Positions 35,515 to 42,200 of a stretch of 58,029 nt of DNA are shown here, in pieces (positions within the stretch are counted from its first letter, which is position 1; every line of letters begins with the position of its first letter). The DNA is from Pseudomonas sp. UFMG81 (GTDB taxonomy: Bacteria > Pseudomonadota > Gammaproteobacteria > Pseudomonadales > Pseudomonadaceae): the NCBI RefSeq assembly GCF_015354575.1, contig NZ_JACAFQ010000017.1, positions 1 to 58,029 on the forward strand. Direction: 5' to 3'. Made by a program: the position numbers and the translations under genes. Below the pieces are notes generated by a model. It was not told where the DNA came from, did no database searches, and worked only from the letters and a program-made list of their open reading frames with translations.

Positions 35515-36396
35515 TTAGAAAACCGGCAGGGGCAGCGCGCGAATGGCCGCCAGGCCACCGCAGCGCTCCAGGTACTGGTCGTGGGTGCAGGCCACGTACT
35601 GCTCGACGTAGGCCTGCCAGCCCTCCTCGCTCTGCGCCGAGGCGGCGTAGGCCTTGAAGTGCGGCACATCGAAACCGTGCAGCGGCGCACAGGACGACGG
35701 GTGCGCACCGCCCGGCACGTGGGCCACCGCCGTGGTCAGGTTGCGCTCCCAGAACACCTGGTGGGCGCGGACCGGGTCGGCATGCAGCCAGTCGCTGTCG
35801 ACCAGCTCGTCGCAGGTGACGTAGGTGTTGCGCGCGGCGCGCACGAACAGGTCGTCCATGTAGTGGTCGGGGCCGGCGATCTGGCACACGCCGCGGGCGT
35901 CGGCACGGTCCACGTGGATCAAGGCCGCATCGAGCTTGAGCGCCGGCATGGCCACCCAGTCGCGGTCGTCGCCGTAGGGCGAGGCGACCAGCTTGATGTC
36001 GGGGTTGTGGCGCAGCACGTCGGTGCCCAGGCCCACCGCGGTGGGAATGAACGGCACGTGCATGGCCGCTGCGCGCAAGCCCAGCAGCAGCATGCCTTCG
36101 TCGATTTCCATCACCTCGATGGCCCCGGCCTGGCGCGCCTTGCGAAAGTGCGGCTCGAGGGGGATGAAATCGAGGGAGACGAAGGCGAACACCAGCTTCT
36201 TCACCTTGCCGGCGGCGCACAGCAGGCCGACATCGGCGCCACCGTAGGCGACGATGGTCAGGTCCTTGAGGTCCGAGCGCAGGATTTCGCGCACCAGCGC
36301 CATGGGCTTGCGCCGCGGGCCCCAGCCACCGATGCCGAGGGTCATGCCGTCGCGCAGCTGGGCGACCATCTGCGCGGTGGTCATCTGTTTGTCCAT
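35515..36396 (-). CDS. ipdA: COCHEA-CoA hydrolase alpha subunit IpdA
   Basis: This 293-residue protein has GMTLGIGGWGPRRKPMALVR, LTIVAYGGADVGLLCAAGKV and IEVMEIDEGMLLLGLRAAA, the acidic loop that carries the catalytic Glu in IpdAB. I use ATG 36396 because AGGACC lies upstream. An in-frame ATG at 36411 overlaps the hsaC stop (ATGA) and adds five residues; it may also be used. The adjoining hsaC-ipdA-ipdB order links ring A/B and ring C/D steps in one operon. Confidence 0.87.
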   Translation of the reverse strand: MDKQMTTAQMVAQLRDGMTLGIGGWGPRRKPMALVREILRSDLKDLTIVAYGGADVGLLCAAGKVKKLVFAFVSLDFIPLEPHFRKARQAGAIEVMEIDEGMLLLGLRAAAMHVPFIPTAVGLGTDVLRHNPDIKLVASPYGDDRDWVAMPALKLDAALIHVDRADARGVCQIAGPDHYMDDLFVRAARNTYVTCDELVDSDWLHADPVRAHQVFWERNLTTAVAHVPGGAHPSSCAPLHGFDVPHFKAYAASAQSEEGWQAYVEQYVACTHDQYLERCGGLAAIRALPLPVF

Positions 36397-36407
36397 GGTG
36401 GCGGTCC

Positions 36408-37304
36408 TCATTGGCGGCCAACGCTGAAGTCGTGGCCCCAGTGGCTGACCACTGTGCTTTCGAACGGGGTGTGGCGGCTCCAGTCGACCACCAGGCCGTC
36501 GCAGCCGTATTCCAGGTCGAAGCCGGCCGGGGTGCGCATGTAGAAGGAGATCATCTGGTCATTGGTGTGCTGGCCCAGGGTGGCGGTGAGCTTGACGCCA
36601 TGGGTGTGCAGGCGGTCCAGGGCGCGGCCGACCTCGTCCAGGCCATCGACCTCGACCATCAGGTGCACGCAGCCGCTGGGCACCGGGCACTCGAAGATCG
36701 CCAGGGAGTGGTGGCGGCCGTTGTTGCAATGCAGGAAGTGGATGCGTTTTTCCGGCTCGGCCGGGTCGGGGGTGAAGCGCACCTTCATCAGGTCGGACAG
36801 GCCGAAGCCCATCACCTGTTCGTAGAAGTCGCGGCAGCGTTCGAAGGTCGGCGCGGGCAGCACCACGTGGCCCATGCCCAGTTCATCGCTGACGAAGCCG
36901 CGCACGCCCACTGGCGAAACGAAGCGGGCGAAGTCCTGGCGCGGGCCCCAGTACAGCTCGTGGCAGTTGCCGTCGGGGTCGGCGAAGCTGGCCAAGGCCT
37001 GCACCTGGCGCTGGGCGGCCAGCTCGACGCTGCCCTGCTCCACCGCCACGCCGGCGGCGCGCAGCTCGGCCAGGGCCTGGTCGAAGGCGGCCTGGCCGGC
37101 CACCTCCCAACCGCAGGCGCCGAAGCCGTCCTGGGTGTCCTGCTGCACCAGCAGGCGGTAGGGGCGCGCGTCCATCTTCAGCAACAGCTGGCTGGCGGCG
37201 GCGTCCTCGACCACCATCATGCCCAGCACTTGGCTGGCGTAGTGGCGCCATTGCTGCAGGTCGGTGGAACGCACAGTGACGTAGCCCAGGCCACGGATAT
37301 CCAT
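36408..37304 (-). CDS. hsaC: 3,4-DHSA extradiol dioxygenase
   Basis: This 298-residue two-domain vicinal-oxygen-chelate dioxygenase would open ring A of 3,4-dihydroxy-9,10-secoandrosta-1,3,5(10)-triene-9,17-dione by meta cleavage. The Fe(II) ligands read as H146 (GMGHVVLPAP), H214 (GCVHLMVEV) and E265 (GFDLEYG). The length is that of HsaC/TesB/BphC. It starts at ATG 37304. A regulon dyad lies 59 nt upstream, separated from the LLM gene by two REPs. Confidence 0.92.
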   Translation of the reverse strand: MDIRGLGYVTVRSTDLQQWRHYASQVLGMMVVEDAAASQLLLKMDARPYRLLVQQDTQDGFGACGWEVAGQAAFDQALAELRAAGVAVEQGSVELAAQRQVQALASFADPDGNCHELYWGPRQDFARFVSPVGVRGFVSDELGMGHVVLPAPTFERCRDFYEQVMGFGLSDLMKVRFTPDPAEPEKRIHFLHCNNGRHHSLAIFECPVPSGCVHLMVEVDGLDEVGRALDRLHTHGVKLTATLGQHTNDQMISFYMRTPAGFDLEYGCDGLVVDWSRHTPFESTVVSHWGHDFSVGRQ

Positions 37305-37363
37305 GTGCCGTCTCCTCATGTTGTTGTGGTGGTCGTATTCAAGCCAGTTGGTGGGGTGGCAGC

Positions 37364-37382
37364 ATCGTCCGATGGGACTAGC
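37364..37382. promoter_or_regulatory. Candidate steroid-regulon dyad, hsaC promoter
   Basis: ATC-GTCC-GATG-GGAC-TAGC is a consensus copy ending 59 nt from the hsaC start. On the gene strand, GAATAC follows about 23 nt after it as a possible -10. Confidence 0.6.
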
Positions 37383-37386
37383 GCCT

Positions 37387-37469
37387 GTGGGAGCTGGCTT
37401 GCCAGCGATGCAGCCACCGCGGTGCATGGCACCGGCAGTGCCGGTGATCGCCGGCAAGCCGGCTCCCAC
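37387..37469. repeat. REP pair (GTGGGAGC type)
   Basis: Inverted arms GTGGGAGCTGGCTTGCCAGC and GCCGGCAAGCCGGCTCCCAC are imperfect complements around a GCACCGGCAGTGCCGGTG hairpin. This is the first of two REPs in the 344-bp gap between LLM gene and hsaC. Confidence 0.85.
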
Positions 37470-37485
37470 GCCTTGCGCGGTCTCT

Positions 37486-37612
37486 GTAGGAGCGGCCTTG
37501 CCGGGGCGCCGGACCGGCCGGAAAGGGCCGCAGAGCGGCCCCGGCGATCTTGGGCGTACTCGAGATCCTGGGGGCGCTGCGAACCCCTTTCGCGGCACAA
37601 GGCCGCTCCTAC
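37486..37612. repeat. REP pair (TAGGAGC type)
   Basis: GTAGGAGCGGCCTTG at 37486 and CAAGGCCGCTCCTAC ending at 37612 bracket further GC-rich hairpins. It is the same family as 19866-19980 but with a diverged interior. Confidence 0.85.
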
Positions 37613-37648
37613 AGGCAACCGGCATAAGCCAGTTGCTCCCACGAGACC

Positions 37649-38773
37649 TCACTGCTGCTTGCGGAAGTGCGGGATCACCTTCTCGCCGATGTTGCGCAGG
37701 GTCTCCAGCTGCGCCCACTGCGGCACGGTGCCCATCTGGCAGATGAACAGGATCTCGTCGGCGCCGGCGTCGATCAGGCGCTGCACGTAGCCAATGCAGT
37801 CCTCCACTGTGCCGTAGGCGTGGTTGGGGTTCATCATCGCCATGGTCGGGTCGGAGAAATCGACGCTGACCTCTTCGGAGGCGAAGCGCGACTTGATCAC
37901 CGCCTGGCCGTTGCCATCGACGTAGGTGTCATCCTTCCACTGCTCCGGGTCCGGGCGCTCGCCGCCGCCGTACCAGTAGCCCAGCGACTCCATGAAGTAG
38001 CGCTGGCCGCGGATGCCGATGCGCCGCGCGGCCTCGTTGTCGTCCAGCACGATGGCCGGGCACAGCGCGGCGATGTGGCGGTTGGGGCGGAAGCCCACCT
38101 GGTTGTGCGCGTCACGGTTGTCGAAAGCCTGGTGGTACACCTCGACCTTCTTGGCGATCTCTTCCGGGCCACCGAAGCCCAGCACCAGCGCGCCCATGCC
38201 CCGGCCACCGGCGTTCTTCAGCGATTCGGTGTTGGTGCAGGCCAGGTACATCGGCGGGTGCGGGTCCTGGTAGGGCTTGGGGTGGATCGGCCGCTTGGGG
38301 ATCTTGACGAAGTCGCCGTGGTGCTCGATCTCGTCCTGCACGAACATCTTCGGGATCAGGTACATCGCTTCGTCGATCTGCGGCTGCAGGGTGGCCAGGT
38401 CGTAGCCGAAGGTGCCGGCCTCCTGCTGGGTGCCGCCCTTGCCCACACCGAAGTGCACGCGGCCCTTGGACAGCAGGTCGAGGGTGGCGATGCGCTCGGC
38501 CACCTTGACCGGGTGGTTCATCGCCGGTGGCAGGCACACCACGCCGTGGCCGATGCCGATGCGCTCGGTCTTGCCGGCAACGAAGGCCAGCATGGTTTCC
38601 GGTGCCGACATGTGCGAGTAGTTGGTCAGCGCGGTGTGCTCCACGCACCAGAAGGTGTCGAAGCCCAGCTGGTCGGCCAGTACCGCCTGCTCGACGGTGT
38701 CGTCGAAGACCTTGCGGTCGCCCTCGCGGCTGGCATCGAGGGTCTGGGCTTCATAGATCAGCGAGAATTTCAT
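37649..38773 (-). CDS. LLM-class flavin-dependent monooxygenase
   Basis: This 374-residue luciferase-fold protein has FWCVEHTALTNYSHMSAPET, IGIGHGVVCLPPAMNHPVKV, LDLLSKGRVHFGVGKG and the C-terminal YVQRLIDAGADEILF. It would use reduced FMN and O2 on an organic substrate. It lies between hsaA and hsaC and carries its own regulon dyad, so it belongs to the steroid pathway. No step of the known aerobic pathway calls for it. The reductase could be shared with HsaA. Confidence 0.85.
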   Translation of the reverse strand: MKFSLIYEAQTLDASREGDRKVFDDTVEQAVLADQLGFDTFWCVEHTALTNYSHMSAPETMLAFVAGKTERIGIGHGVVCLPPAMNHPVKVAERIATLDLLSKGRVHFGVGKGGTQQEAGTFGYDLATLQPQIDEAMYLIPKMFVQDEIEHHGDFVKIPKRPIHPKPYQDPHPPMYLACTNTESLKNAGGRGMGALVLGFGGPEEIAKKVEVYHQAFDNRDAHNQVGFRPNRHIAALCPAIVLDDNEAARRIGIRGQRYFMESLGYWYGGGERPDPEQWKDDTYVDGNGQAVIKSRFASEEVSVDFSDPTMAMMNPNHAYGTVEDCIGYVQRLIDAGADEILFICQMGTVPQWAQLETLRNIGEKVIPHFRKQQ

Positions 38774-38853
38774 GTGCGTTCCTTGTTGTTGCGGGGACGG
38801 TGGCCGGCAGTGCCGGCCTTGGTCACATCGTCGGGTATCACCGGGGCGGCCGA

Positions 38854-38872
38854 ATCGTGCAAATGGACTAGC
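38854..38872. promoter_or_regulatory. Candidate steroid-regulon dyad, LLM gene promoter
   Basis: ATC-GTGC-AAAT-GGAC-TAGC differs from consensus by one base in the left half. It ends 80 nt from the LLM start codon. Confidence 0.5.
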
Positions 38873-38896
38873 CGATTTCGGTGAGCGCGCAGGCCG

Positions 38897-40078
38897 TCAG
38901 AGGAAGAAGTCGGTGCTGTCCTGGCCCATGCTCACGCCGCCCAGGTTCCAGGCGTACTTGGCCGGGTTGTTGGCGACGTGGGCACGGCCGGTGTGGATGT
39001 CGCGGAAGGCACGGTTGATGGGGTGCTCGCGGAAGATGGTGGCGGCGCCGCTGTTGAACATAAGCTCCGCCACCGCCTTGGCGCAGCGGTCGGCCACCAG
39101 CGCCGAGTCGTAGCGCATCTTCACCCGCCCCTGCATGTCCAGCGGGGTGCCGGCCTGGGCGCTGTCGAGCATCAGTTCGAAGTTGCGCAGCAGCACCGTG
39201 CGGCAGTCGTCGGCGCAAACCATGGCATTGGCCAGGGCGCCCTGGGCGGCCGGGTCCTGGAGCATCTTGCGCCCATCATTGACCGCCACCCGCGTGCGGT
39301 TATGGGCGATGAACTGGTCCACCGCGCCCTGCAAGGCACCGATGGCGGCGGACGACACCGCGCGCACGAAGATCTGCCCGAACGGCAGGCGGTACAGCGG
39401 CGCGCTGTTCACGTCGTTGCCCGGGCTCTGCTGCATGAAGCCATCGGCGGCGCGGTGGGTGCGGTACTCGGGCACGAAGGCGCCTTCCACCAGCACGTCG
39501 TGGGAGCCGGTGGCTTCCAGGCCCATCACCTCCCAGTTGTCGAGGATCTGGTAGTCGCTGCGCGGTACCAGGAAGGTGCGGTAGTCCGGCGCCCCGCCCG
39601 GCTGCTCGGGTGGCACCAGGGCCCCGAGGAACGCCCACTGGCAATGGCGGCTGCCCGAGGAGAAACCCCAGCGGCCGCTGAGGCGGAAACCGCCGTCGAC
39701 CCGCTCGACCTTGCCCACCGGCATGTAGGAGGACGAGATCAGCACACTGCTGTCCTGGCCCCACACATCCTGCGCGGCGCGGTCGTCGAACAGCGCCAGC
39801 TGCCAGTTGTGGATGGCCACCACGCCCAGCACCCAGGCCGACGACATGCAGCCTTCGGCGAGGGTCATCTGTACGTCGAAGAAGTCTTTGGGCTCCAGCT
39901 CCAGGCCCTGCCAGCGGGCGGGCTGGAGGATGCGGAAGAAGCCGGCCTCGTGGAAGTCGGCCAGGGTTTCTTCGGGCAGGCGCCCCTGGCGCGCGGCATC
40001 GCTTGCGCGCTCGCGCAGGATCGGTACCAGCTCGCGGGCGCGGGTGCGCAGTTGGTGGCGTATGAGGTCCTGGGTCAT
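38897..40078 (-). CDS. hsaA: 3-HSA hydroxylase, oxygenase component
   Basis: This 393-residue group D flavin monooxygenase with an acyl-CoA dehydrogenase fold would ortho-hydroxylate 3-HSA to the catechol 3,4-DHSA, the substrate of HsaC. Segments include LADFHEAGFFRILQPARWQG, GRWGFSSGSRHCQWAFLGAL, NWEVMGLEATGSHDVLVEG and the end RAHVANNPAKYAWNLGG, as in HsaA/TesA2. I start at 40078 with an AGGAG upstream. The partner flavin reductase HsaB is not in the window. It is the first gene of the long leftward run of catabolic genes. Confidence 0.9.
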   Translation of the reverse strand: MTQDLIRHQLRTRARELVPILRERASDAARQGRLPEETLADFHEAGFFRILQPARWQGLELEPKDFFDVQMTLAEGCMSSAWVLGVVAIHNWQLALFDDRAAQDVWGQDSSVLISSSYMPVGKVERVDGGFRLSGRWGFSSGSRHCQWAFLGALVPPEQPGGAPDYRTFLVPRSDYQILDNWEVMGLEATGSHDVLVEGAFVPEYRTHRAADGFMQQSPGNDVNSAPLYRLPFGQIFVRAVSSAAIGALQGAVDQFIAHNRTRVAVNDGRKMLQDPAAQGALANAMVCADDCRTVLLRNFELMLDSAQAGTPLDMQGRVKMRYDSALVADRCAKAVAELMFNSGAATIFREHPINRAFRDIHTGRAHVANNPAKYAWNLGGVSMGQDSTDFFL

Positions 40079-40151
40079 CTTGTTGTTCTCCTCGGGTCGT
40101 CCCGGGTGCCGGGGCGTGAGGGGCATTGCAACAAGGGGGTGCGGGGTTGGC

Positions 40152-40170
40152 ATCCCTCAAATGGACCATG
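40152..40170. promoter_or_regulatory. Weak candidate steroid-regulon dyad, hsaA promoter
   Basis: ATC-CCTC-AAAT-GGAC-CATG keeps ATC and GGAC at the right spacing and matches the LLM copy well, but has lost much of the left half. It ends 73 nt from the hsaA start. Confidence 0.35.
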
Positions 40171-40189
40171 TGGTTTTCGCAGCAGTTGA

Positions 40190-40345
40190 ATTTGTGGGGC
40201 GGCGGTAGCGTCCACGCAGAAACCGCGTCGTACAAACAAGGCGTACGGCCGCGGCGGCGCTGGCATAACTGGCCCGAAACAGATGTGGGAGCCGGCTTGC
40301 CGGCGAAGCGCCGCGCGGGCGGCGCTCGATCTTGAGAGCGCTGCA
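40190..40345. repeat. Composite palindromic element, truncated copy 3
   Basis: Only part of the core (GCAGAAACCGCGTCGTACAA) and the right-hand REP arm (40269-40343) are present. The left arm is missing and replaced by the hsaA upstream region. It marks the left edge of the AT-rich fimbrial locus. Confidence 0.8.
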
Positions 40346-40390
40346 TATCTGTCGGCATGCACTTGGTGGCCCTCATGCGATCCCAAGACA

Positions 40391-40478
40391 GGCGCCTGGG
40401 CGCCATACCGTTGGCTTTGGGAATCAGAATGGCGCTGTGCCCTGTGGCTGTCTGCCTGAATATTGGGTGAGGGCCGCT
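40391..40478 (+). repeat. Left 88-bp direct repeat flanking the fimbrial/Roc locus
   Basis: GGCGCCTGGGCG ... TGCCTGAATATTGGGTGAGG ... GCCGCT recurs in the same direction at 51632-51720, roughly four-fifths identical by eye. A partial third copy of the same spacer lies at 52023-52098. AT-rich DNA begins immediately after. The remaining 40479-40679 has no recognised gene. Confidence 0.75.
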
Positions 40479-40679
40479 AAAGCATTCACCCGGGTTTTGC
40501 TCACACAGTCGATATACCGCCCATACAAACTAATGAACCGCAAGATTAAAGCCGTCACTTCACGCACCAACAGTGCCACCAAACTTACTTATAAGCTGCA
40601 AAGCCTGATCAAATTTTAATTTCTTGATCATGCACCCTCTCGCTCTTAAACGAGCAGCCTCATAAATCTTGGCTGGATT

Positions 40680-40715
40680 CAAGAGCTATCTCAGCAAAAA
40701 CCAAGACCCCTCTTA
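40680..40715. promoter_or_regulatory. Candidate response-regulator operator upstream of pilin
   Basis: Two dyads, CAAGA-GCTA-TCTCA (40680-40693) and CAAGA-CCCC-TCTTA (40702-40715), start exactly 22 bp apart. The same pair with 22-bp spacing lies upstream of the adhesin. They end 78 nt before the pilin ATG. Confidence 0.5.
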
Positions 40716-40793
40716 TCGTTTCCAATTTCTTGCACCTGTAGTCTTTGCGGCGCCTTTTTGGCAATCGTCCAACACGAAACAGGAATAAAACTT

Positions 40794-41351
40794 ATGAGAC
40801 ACATCAGGTCAGCAATGGTTATCGCAACATGTTCTATTGCTGCTCAGGCCATGGCAGCAGATGGTGAAATTAACTTCACAGGCTCTGTGACGGCTAACAC
40901 CTGTTCAGTGAATGTGGGTGATCTCAATGGGGGCGCTGGCCCTAACGTATCGCTGGGCAATGTGCCTGCTCAGTCGCTGAAGAAAGTGGGTGATATCGCA
41001 GGCGCAGCCTCCTTTGCCTTGACTCTCACCGCGCCGACAGTGACAGAGGGCGAAGACAACTGCGTACTGACCGGCAAGACCGCGACGGTACGCTTCCTCA
41101 GCATGAACGGAGCGGCAGGCCCCAACGGTGAATGGTTGGCGCTTGAGGGTGCAGGTGGCGCAGGTGTGGCAAAGAACGTAGCCGTCCAGATTCGGGACGC
41201 CAAGGGCATGGATGTACAACTGGGTCGCGCGTCTAGCGAATACGCAGACTTGACTCAACCTATGCGCTTCACCGCGAACTATATCGCCACCGGCGAAGCC
41301 ACCCCAGGTAGCGCCAACGCCAAGGCCTCCTTCAGCGTCGACTACAAGTAA
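40794..41351 (+). CDS. Fimbrial major subunit (chaperone-usher pilin)
   Basis: This 185-residue pilin has a signal peptide ending QAMA, a GEINFTGSVTANTC start, a second Cys in EDNCVLTG (the conserved disulphide) and the C-terminal beta-strand AKASFSVDYK used for chaperone binding. I start at ATG 40794 with AGGA upstream. It is the first gene of pilin-chaperone-usher. Codon use is visibly more AT-rich than in the steroid genes. Confidence 0.9.
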   Translation: MRHIRSAMVIATCSIAAQAMAADGEINFTGSVTANTCSVNVGDLNGGAGPNVSLGNVPAQSLKKVGDIAGAASFALTLTAPTVTEGEDNCVLTGKTATVRFLSMNGAAGPNGEWLALEGAGGAGVAKNVAVQIRDAKGMDVQLGRASSEYADLTQPMRFTANYIATGEATPGSANAKASFSVDYK

Positions 41352-41413
41352 GCGAACCCAGAGGGGCGATGGTAGTAATCACGGTCGCCCCAACTTGTTC
41401 CAGGTTAATGTAT

Positions 41414-42163
41414 ATGAGCATTTTTCTTCGAAAGCGCCAGGCGCTTTCCTTTAAGCGCCGGCTTGTTTATGCGGCACTCATGGTCTTCTGGCAGACGCAA
41501 GAAGCGTCTGCCGGGATCATGCTCAACGGCACGCGAATTATCCTTGGCGCTAATGACCGCAGCACATCGGCAATTGTGTCAAATCCGAGTAAAAGTGATT
41601 TCGCGGTGCAGGCATGGGTCAATGATGCAAAAGACGACAAAGACCAACTCAGCCCATTCATAGCGATGCCAGCACTATTCAAGGTTCGCGCGGGCGAAGA
41701 GCAAGTCGTGCGGATCATCAAGACGCCGGGGAAACTGCCAGAAGATCGGGAGTCGGTGTTTTACTTCAACGCTCAGGAAATTCCTGCGCTGGATGAAAAA
41801 ACAAGCAACTCGCTGAAGGTGTCTGTACGCACACGTGTAAAGCTTTTTTATCGGCCAGCAAATTTGCAGGGCAGCGCTGAGGATGCCCCAAAAAAACTCT
41901 CATGGAAACTACTCGAGCAGCCGGCAGGCAGTGTTCTGCGGGTAACCAATTCCAGTGATTATTTTATTACCTTTATCGGTATCCAGTTGATGGATGGTGG
42001 CCCACCAATCGAACTGCAGGATGTTGACATGGTCCCTCCCAAGTCGAGCGTGGACTACACGCTCAAACGTAAGGTGAAGTCCACGACGGCAAGCGTCGAG
42101 TACTCGACCATCAACGATTTTGGTGGCTACAGTGCCCCGTTAAAATCCAGCGTCTCGTTCTAG
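41414..42163 (+). CDS. Periplasmic fimbrial chaperone
   Basis: This 249-residue PapD-like chaperone has a signal peptide ending EASA. The G1/F1 features are GTRIILGANDRSTSAIVSN (conserved Arg) and VRTRVKLFYRP (conserved Lys), and YFNAQEIP is the family signature. ATG 41414 is 9 nt from CCAGG; ATG 41408 is possible. It would donate strands to pilin and adhesin and deliver them to the usher. Confidence 0.9.
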   Translation: MSIFLRKRQALSFKRRLVYAALMVFWQTQEASAGIMLNGTRIILGANDRSTSAIVSNPSKSDFAVQAWVNDAKDDKDQLSPFIAMPALFKVRAGEEQVVRIIKTPGKLPEDRESVFYFNAQEIPALDEKTSNSLKVSVRTRVKLFYRPANLQGSAEDAPKKLSWKLLEQPAGSVLRVTNSSDYFITFIGIQLMDGGPPIELQDVDMVPPKSSVDYTLKRKVKSTTASVEYSTINDFGGYSAPLKSSVSF

Positions 42164-42200
42164 GTCGGCTTATCAAAACTAAGGTTTTTTTGAGGTTGGG

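Noticed and set aside
34709..36421. A single 570-codon frame spanning both CoA-transferase-like genes
   Set aside because: Its first half is the wrong frame of ipdA. Two separate genes with proper starts and stops (35515-36396 and 34709-35503) match the IpdA and IpdB families.
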